From assembly GCA_020205615.1 (NCBI GenBank), contig CM035173.1, positions 54,941,800 to 55,005,799 of the forward strand: DNA of 64,000 bases. The letters are read 5' to 3'. This document shows, piece after piece, positions 57,481 to 64,000 of this stretch. The DNA comes from Panax quinquefolius (lineage: Eukaryota; Streptophyta; Magnoliopsida; Apiales; Araliaceae). The notes below the pieces were generated by a model that searched no databases, was not told where the DNA came from, and worked only from the letters and a program-made list of their open reading frames with translations. A program made the position numbers and the translations under genes. How positions within the stretch are numbered: the stretch's first letter is position 1; each line of letters begins with the position of its first letter.

Positions 57481-58850
57481 GACAAGGTAGATAAGTGTGT
57501 GATCAATGAGTCATTTTCGGATGAGCAGCTATTTGGAGTAAATTCTGAATTCCCATGGTATGCATATTTTGCTAATTACTTAGTGAGCAAGATCTGTCCC
57601 CTGATTTGAAACGTCAGCAGGAAAAGAAGTTCCTACATGATGTCAAGTGGTAAATGTGGGATGAGCCATATCTCTTCAGATAGTGTGTAGATAAGATGAT
57701 TCGTAGATGTGTGCCTTACAGTGAAGTGAAGAATATCTTACACGAATGTCATGCATCTGCATATGGGGGACACTATGGGAGTGAGCGGACAGCGGCTAAG
57801 GTTCTTCAGGCAGGATTTTATTGGCCTACTGTGTTCAAGGATGCCCACCAGTTCATGAAAAGCTATGATAGATGCCAAAGGATGGGCAATATTTCAAAAA
57901 GGAATGAGATGTTGCTCAAAACGATCATGGAAGTTGAGATTTTTGATGTATGGGGGATGGACTTAATGGGACCTTTTCCGCCTTCATACAACAAATTATG
58001 CATCCTGTTAGATGTGGATTACATATCAAAGTGGGTTGAAGCTGTGGCACTCCCTACGAATGATGCCAAAGTGGTTTTGAAGTTTTTACAAAAAAACATC
58101 TTCACAAGGTTTGGCACGCCAAGAGCAATCATAAGTGACGAGGGAAGTCACTTCTGTAATAAATTCTTACAGCTCTCTTGGCAAAGTATGGGGTTAATCA
58201 TAGGGTTGCAACAGCTTACCATCCCCAAAACAAGTGGCCAAGTTGAGGTTTCCAATCGAGAGGTGAAATAAATTTTAGAGAAAGTTGTGAATCCGAACAG
58301 AAATGACTGGTCTATAAAGTTAGATGACGCTTTATGGGCTTATCGGATAGCATACAAGACACACCAATTGGGATGTCTATGTATCAACTAGTTTATGAGA
58401 AAGTGTGTCACCTCGCAGTGGAACTACAACACAAAGCATACTGGACCATTCAAAAGCTTAATTTCGATCAAATAACTACGAGATGGAAGAGATTACTGTA
58501 ATTGAATGAAATTGATGAATTTAGACTACAAGCTTACGAGAACTCAAAACTATATAAGAAAAAGGTCAAGAAGTGGCACGACCAGAAGATATTGCAAAGA
58601 AAGTTTAAACCGGGTCAATCTATTCTACTAAACAACTCATGAATGAGATTGTTTCCCGAAAAGCTCAAATCTTGATGGTCGGGGCCATTTACGATCAAGA
58701 CAGTCTACCCACATGGCGTTGTTGAATTGTATAGCAAGAATCCTCTCGAAACATTCAAAGTTAACGGGCAGCATTTAAAGCATTATTGGGGTAGCGACAT
58801 CGACAACAAAGCCACCACAATCACTCTTACTGATGCGCCATGAACAAGGA
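57481..58850 (+). pseudogene. pol: Athila-type integrase
   Basis: The zinc module from 57,696 has HECHASAYGGHYGSERTAAK and SYDRCQRMGNISKR, where the first Cys of the CxxC pair is Tyr. The core keeps Asp (WGMDLMGPF), Asp (ISDEGSHF) and Glu (GQVEVSNRE). TAG at 57,681 and TAA at 58,269 replace Gln. The C-terminal part ([11 protein letters not shown], then pieces related to FKVNGQ) lies in changing frames to about 58,840. The GCTCATTGGGAGGCAACCCA tail after it resembles this lineage's post-pol sequence. Confidence 0.9.
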
Positions 58851-59747
58851 GTAGCCAGGCTGAAATACTCAAAAACAAGCGCTCATTGGGAGGCAACCCA
58901 ATTCTTGTGTCATTTATAGTATTTTTGTTTCTTGTTATTCAATTCGTAGCTTAGTTAATAATTTAGTATTACTTAGTTCATTTTGGTACAATCGTAGTTA
59001 GTTAGTTAGTGATTTTTAGTAATTTTCATCATTCTTGCTCAAACTGTATTCGTTTATCTTATATTTTTTGTTTCAATGAATTTCAGGTATAAATGATGAA
59101 GTTGGACAAGCTTATGGGGCAAAGTAACTGAAAAAGTCAAGTGTTGCAAAATCAGGACCCCCGCCCCGGGGGGCATTTTCTCGCCTGAAACACCCGCCAC
59201 GGCTGGGGGGGGGGGGTCCTCTAGATTAGCCCGCCTCGATGGGACTTTGTAGTTCATTTACCCCCCACCTCGGTGGGGGTACGGGAATCAAAAAAATTTA
59301 AAATGCTGCAGACTTAGTCTTTCGCACTTCTCATCTCTTCTAATTGAACCCAAGCCACATTTAAACCCACAAAATACCCCCCATTACCCCCACTACCATG
59401 AATTAGTACACTACTCTCTACTCCTCTACAAATTTAAACCCTAATTCATCCATTAAACACCATTCTCCATCCAATTCTCTAAATTCCTTCACCCAAAAAC
59501 TAGGGTTTCATCATTGTTCAGTTTTGCTGAGAGATAGGAAGGGCAACTTCACCAATTGAGTATCATCACTGCACTATCATCATTTGATTGGGACACTCAG
59601 TGTGGGAAAGTTAGTTTTTCATCAGTTTTTCACAAATATTGGATTGCAGTCATCAATTTGGAGATATTGTGAGTGGTGTGCACGCCAAGTGCTTGTGATA
59701 TTGCCGAAGCCAAAGTTTGGGGAAATTGTACTGTTATTAGTGATAAA
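58851..59747 (+). other. Athila-type post-pol spacer with GC hairpins
   Basis: AT-rich, without coding sequence. Three GC-rich hairpin units related to those of the LTR lie at 59,157-59,175, 59,194-59,220 (long G run) and 59,262-59,279 (CCCCCACC/GGTGGGGG, loop TC). AACCCTAATTCATCC and similar leader-like sequence follows near 59,440. Confidence 0.7.
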
Positions 59748-60996
59748 ATGTCACCTAAAACTCGTACTAAATGCCAAAAGGGAGAAGGCTCATCCCCACC
59801 CACATGGAGCTATGACAAAAGAAAGTTTGTGAGTGTCGGTGCCACTGACAAGTATGATTACCTCGTGCCCAAAGCATTGACACCGGAGAGGGGACTGTAA
59901 CCTAATGCTTTTGATGGCTAGATGCAGAGACAGATACGTGAACAGGGTTGGGATCAAGAGTTTATTGATGATCCAGACCTTGCAATTGTCATTTTGGTCA
60001 AAGAATTCAATGCCATTGCTGAGGATAGGGCATAATATGTGGCATTCATATGGGGTAAGCAAGTTCCATTCAGTCTGCAGCAATTAATGAATATTATAGC
60101 GTGCGAGCCCCTGCAGTGTGCCAGTATTTCCAGTTATGCTAAAGTAACCCAGACTATGACCAGATCCTCACAGAGATATCTAAACCTGACACTGTGTGGG
60201 CGAATGGAAGAAAGGGTGGCACCTTGTTCATGAGCAAGGATTTAAGTCTGTACGTCAAAATCTGGAATGTGTTCCTATATACGAAGTTGTATCCCTCGAC
60301 GCATACCAGTGAGGTTACAAAGGAAGATGTGCTGTTACTTTATGCCATAGTAAAAGACTTCGACATCGACATCAGGGCTATCATCAGCTTCTCCATCTGA
60401 CGTTATCTGCGCGGGCCATTCTCAGGAGGACTGCCACACCCTTCGCTTATATGTGGGTTGTGCAGGTTGTCTGGCATTAGATGGTCAGGTGATGTGCCTG
60501 TACAGTAGCCACTCCAGCTACTAGACCCTAGGATGATTACTCGATACTCTGTCTGGGCTGGAGGGGAGTCACATCCAAGAGGTGTCGGTTTCATATTTTT
60601 TGACGCTCCTAATGAAGAGGAGGCTGAGGACACCTCGTAGGATGATGAGTTCTGAGCTGATGAGATAACTAGTGAGGAGGAGACTACGAGGAGTAGCAGG
60701 TCAGGCAAATACATGTTTAGTACTCAGTTCCGCAGTCTTTAGTTACATCTTGATGACAGGGACAAAGAAGCTGATAGAAAGATGAAGCAGGTGGCGGCAA
60801 GGCAGGATCACATGTTCAATTCAATGAATATTTCCTTTGCTTCATTGAATGCGGCATTGCAGAGCCTGATTCCAGCCGGTGCCGACTAGTTCCAAGTCTA
60901 GACTCCAGATCCAATGCCACAGTACCCTCCTTCAGATTCAGATGTGGAGAAGTTTTTAGTCTTAGTTCCACAGCCACCACCACCACCTCAGGCTTA
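59748..60996 (+). pseudogene. Athila-type post-pol ORF (putative plant transposon protein)
   Basis: ATG 59,748: MSPKTRTKCQKGEGSSPPTW, FVSVGATDKYDYLVPKALTP, then across frames QEFIDDPDLAIVILVKEFNA, FIWGKQVPFSLQQLMN and LSLYVKIWNVFLYTKLYPST-HTSEVTKEDVLLLYAIV. This order resembles the extra ORF that many Athila elements carry after pol (putative plant transposon protein domain). Function unknown; an envelope role has been proposed for some. Pro-rich end near 60,975 (PPPPPPQA). Several stops (TAG) and shifts. Confidence 0.7.
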
Positions 60997-62301
60997 GCAT
61001 GTTCAGGGTAGTCCTCGTTTACTTTAATGCTATATTTTTACAATGAAGACATTATAAGTGTTAAGTTTGGGGGAGTTTAGTTTAGTTTTTATTTAATGTT
61101 TTAATCTCTATGTTTGATAAGTATGTTTAGTTTGCATATGTTAGTTTTGCATTTAGTTAGTCATATTAGTTTATGTTGCATTCATGTAGTTGCATAGTAG
61201 TTTAATTTAGTAATTTAGTAATGTAAATAGTTTCTTGTTTTATTCTTATAAAAAAATGAAAAAATTGAAAAATTACAAAAATATTAGTTAGTTTACTGTT
61301 TTTATTGCATTTAGTTCATACTTGCATGATTCCTACTGTTAGATAGTTTAAGTCTGTTTTGGTAAATGATGAGATTGGAATTGCCTAGGCAATTATAGTA
61401 TTGACTGTTAAGACTTTGATGTGATTTCTTATCATGAATTGAATCTTTATCTGTTTAAAAATAGTATAATCAGGTTAGCACCTTAGAAACAGTAATGTTG
61501 AATGATTGAGTCTAAATTGACACATAATGGAATTCTGAAGGATAATGCTAGTTTGAATGAAAGGAACTCATGAATAAGTAGTGATGGCTAAAATTAGACA
61601 AGAACTTGAGTTTTGGGGGAAATTTGGCATATATAAGTTATATAAAAAAAGGAAAATAAAAGAAAAGAAAAACAATAATATGAATAAACACCGTGGCTAG
61701 TTTAGTTATGTGGACTTTGTTACTTGAGTAAGTACGCTCGAGGGGATGTCTCTACACCTAGTGCCCTAAAGCCTTATAGTTTGGGAGTCGTTGGTTCAAA
61801 GATCGCTAAGGGGTAGCATTGAAAAGCCTAAGAGGACTAGACATTGCACATCCATGAGAAAAATAAAAAGTGAAAAATGGGTAAAAGAGCGAAAAGCCCC
61901 CGTATGTGAATAATAAAGCATAAGTATCCCATTTTGAACTTTGAAATTAGTGACTATTTGGTTTTATTCGGATCTATCTTGTTTTTGGATTTCATGAGTT
62001 TATAGTGTATGATTCCTTTAAAGAGGTCTATTATGTGTTGTATTTGACTTTATATCAGTTAGCATGGTTGTTGAGCACACATGCACTATATCAGTTATAA
62101 CAGTCTAAGATTTGATGATTGATTGAGAAGTTATCAACTTGCCTTGATATGATATATTATTGTGTTTATTGTGATTTCTCTAAGGCCGTGTGATTAGACT
62201 TTGTTATGTCTTATTGCTGGATTCATAGGCATATAGGTAGTTTGCATTTCATTGCATATCGTTGTGCTCGAGGACTAGTACGGTTTAAGTTTGGGAAAGT
62301 T
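60997..62301 (+). other. Athila-type 3' non-coding region with polypurine tracts
   Basis: A run AAGTTTGGGGGAGTTTAG at 61,054-61,071 looks like a polypurine tract, and the sequence directly before the LTR is AAGTTTGGGAAAGTT (62,287-62,301). Between them are AT-rich stretches with TTAGTTTA repeats and A-rich runs. No coding sequence seen. Confidence 0.75.
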
Positions 62302-63743
62302 TGATGAGTGGGTTTTATACCAATGAATCGGGTTCCTGTTTAGACTCAAACAGTGTTGATCATGTCTATTTCTTTACAGTATTACGTGTGTTTGTGTTTG
62401 TTTTGTATGTAGGTTTCTTTATGTGTTAAAGTTTGCATAACGGTGGCAATGCGGTGGAAAACAACATGAAAAGGAAAGTAAACAATTTCTGCAGTTTTGA
62501 CCCCCCGCCGAGGTGGGCCCTATAACAAAGAAAACCCCCGCCGGGGCGGGGGTGCACGTGGCAGAAAGAAGCAAGACCCCTCCGGGGTGAGCCTCATCAA
62601 GGCAAAAACCTCCGCCGGGGCGGGGGTACGCGAACAAAATGGAGACTTCTGATGTAATGCAAACAATATGGATGCGTGAACTGGAGAACTTTGGCTTGGA
62701 TTGGGACTGTGAGTGGACATTTTTATCAGTTATTACATGACTTATGCAAATGGGATACAGAGACTTCAATCATACACTTAACCAATTACAACTTTGAGCC
62801 CTAATTAAGGGAAGACAGTGGAGGAACAAAGTAAGGAATCAAGATTCACGAAGATTACAGAATTGAAGGCAAAGAAGGGTGGTTTTTTACTATTCTATTT
62901 CTTTTAATTCAGTTTCTGTAATTGGGATGATGAATTTCTTTATCTTTTTGGTTTTTAATTCGTCTATTATTAACTAAATTACTTATTAATCTTACAATGG
63001 ATCTTTAATGTGGAACGGTGATTGTCATGATTTAATTTTAGTTTAATAAATTTATCTATTCAGTTCATCTATTGTCATTTATACTTAATTTATGAATTAT
63101 TTGATCACCAATTTTATTTAGATTTGTATGGGCTTGAGAGATGATATATGAATCTAGACCTAATCACAATAGCATGTGTTCATGATTTCTGCGTTTTGAT
63201 GGAACTCTTGATGAATGTTTAGGATAAAGATATACCTAACATCGCATGTAATCATAAAAGAACTTGGAATTTCAACCTTCTTTGATTTTAATTCACATAG
63301 AGATATAGTGAATTAATTAATTAGGGTGTTTGGCTTAATTCTATCAAATTTTGGATTTAAGTTAATATGGTTTTAGTGCATTGAGAGATGGTTAATTCTA
63401 CTTTAGTGTTCTTGATTAATGAACTGAGATAATGAATTAAATTGGAAAAAGTGTATAATCTGAGTGAAGTTTAAAGTGAAGTTGTAGGCTTAATTCTCCA
63501 TTATCTAATTTAAAATCTGTGGTAAATAGTTGAGTTGATTTATTTTGATTTTTAGTTTATTAGTTTTTATTAATTGCAATCATTAATTTATTTAGTTTAA
63601 TAAAATTGAAATAATATAAAGTTGGTAATTGTTAGATTAAAATTCATTCTTATCTCTGTGGGAATGATACTCTATTTATCATTATAGTACTTGTTGATCA
63701 GGTATACTTAAGTGCTGAGAGTAATTAAGAATTCACAGCAACA
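62302..63743 (+). mobile_element. Athila-type element 3' LTR
   Basis: 1,442 bp, starts TGATGAGTGGG and ends CAGCAACA. GC hairpins at 62,504-62,517, 62,534-62,553, about 62,575-62,590 and 62,608-62,627. It is 33 bp longer than the 5' LTR because of one extra hairpin segment around 62,580-62,612. Confidence 0.93.
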
Positions 63744-63748
63744 AGTAT
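63744..63748. repeat. Target-site duplication AGTAT, right copy (Athila-type element)
   Basis: Partner of 51,993-51,997. Confidence 0.93.
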
Positions 63749-64000
63749 CCTAATCGAGTCTTCCCTACTAAGATAGGCGTCTGAATTGGACTTTTGATTC
63801 CTTGTTAATTTTTCCCTAGCCCATTGCTAGGCAAGAAACCCAAGGATACCATCTCTTGACCAACAGACATTACTTCGGGAGAGATTCTTGGTCTTAAGGT
63901 TGGTGCCCCCAATAAATCGATAGTGAGTGTTGCTCACTTTGAATGCTTGAAAAATGGCAGGCTCAACTACTTTATTGAGAATGATTAAAGGCATTTCACC
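63749..64000. other. Right flank of the Athila insertion
   Basis: No LTR sequence of the families above. On the minus strand a frame is open from the window edge to about 63,840 (51 codons, including VVEPAIFQAFKVSNTHYRF), truncated by the edge. Not recognised. It belongs to the same pre-insertion locus as 51,472-51,992. Confidence 0.3.

Larger units (their letters stand above)
51998..63743 (+). mobile_element. Athila-type Ty3/gypsy element, complete but decayed
   Basis: 11,746 bp between AGTAT duplications: 5' LTR, tRNA-Asp primer site, gag-pol in one frame, a post-pol ORF, a long non-coding 3' region, and the 3' LTR. The lineage is recognised from gag (FGGLANNDPNEHLVSF, WERYKELLRKCPHHGL), FNVFKAMRFP, FMDDFSVYG and the tRNA-Asp site. 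It has no chromodomain. The LTRs (1,409 and 1,442 bp) are similar but clearly diverged, so it is older than B or C. Most stops are C-to-T at CAG codons. Confidence 0.93.

Noticed and set aside
59054..59257. Pro/Gly-rich ORFs over GC tracts (also 51962-52270, 62419-62769)
   Set aside because: They are shadows of the GC hairpins in the Athila LTR and spacer; no start context or conservation.
60403..60714. Minus-strand ORF of 103 codons
   Set aside because: It overlaps the plus-strand post-pol ORF of the Athila element and looks like its antisense reading.

Overview
The window is plant nuclear repeat DNA. It is almost entirely Ty3/gypsy LTR retrotransposons inserted into one another. The evidence is long LTRs (about 1.4-3.75 kb) that start TG and end CA, primer-binding sites complementary to plant tRNA-Met and tRNA-Asp, gag CCHC knuckles, DTG protease, FIDD/FMDD reverse transcriptase, HHCC/DDE integrase and chromodomains. 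The species cannot be named from this; a large-genome flowering plant fits. I see no intact single-copy host gene, RNA gene or CRISPR.

Positions 1-51,471 are a nest of related chromoviruses of the Del/Tekay type. Element F (plus; LTR remnant 45,807-46,379, integrase fragments, 3' LTR 48,803-51,471) seems to be the oldest host. Its 5' LTR is entered by element D (minus; one LTR split over 1-419, 33,194-34,558 and 44,751-45,806). D's LTR carries two insertions: A (plus, 420-33,188, duplication ATAAT) and E (minus, 34,559-44,745, duplication TGCAC). A's 5' LTR carries B (minus, 2,766-27,704, duplication ATCAT). B's pol carries C (plus, 7,138-22,173, duplication CTATG). C is a tandem LTR-body-LTR-body-LTR array inside a single duplication. 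Every insertion with both ends in the window has an exact 5-bp duplication, and the interrupted host sequence rejoins cleanly.

Positions 51,998-63,743 are a complete but decayed Athila-type element (plus, duplication AGTAT) with a tRNA-Asp primer site, one gag-pol frame full of stop codons, and a post-pol ORF of the plant-transposon-protein kind. It sits in unrecognised sequence (51,472-51,997 and 63,749-64,000).

No element here is coding-competent. A has lost its whole coding body, C lacks integrase, F keeps only integrase and chromodomain (partly duplicated), B and E are complete in layout but broken, and the Athila element has at least a dozen stops. Any mobility must have used proteins supplied in trans. 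The most interesting signals are in the LTRs: (i) a conserved splice donor/branch-point/acceptor set that predicts an intron of about 0.8-1.7 kb inside the LTR of every chromovirus family here; (ii) a dispersed hairpin with a near-invariant GGCCYGTAGTGC loop and covarying arms, lying in that intron; (iii) tandem 57-74 bp units with covarying GGAAC/GTTCC or GGAATAAC/GTTATTCC arms; (iv) phased GAATATTC palindromes in U3. Many differences between otherwise identical copies cluster at CAG/CTG sites, which suggests a sequencing artefact at methylated CHG cytosines, so some frameshifts may not be real.
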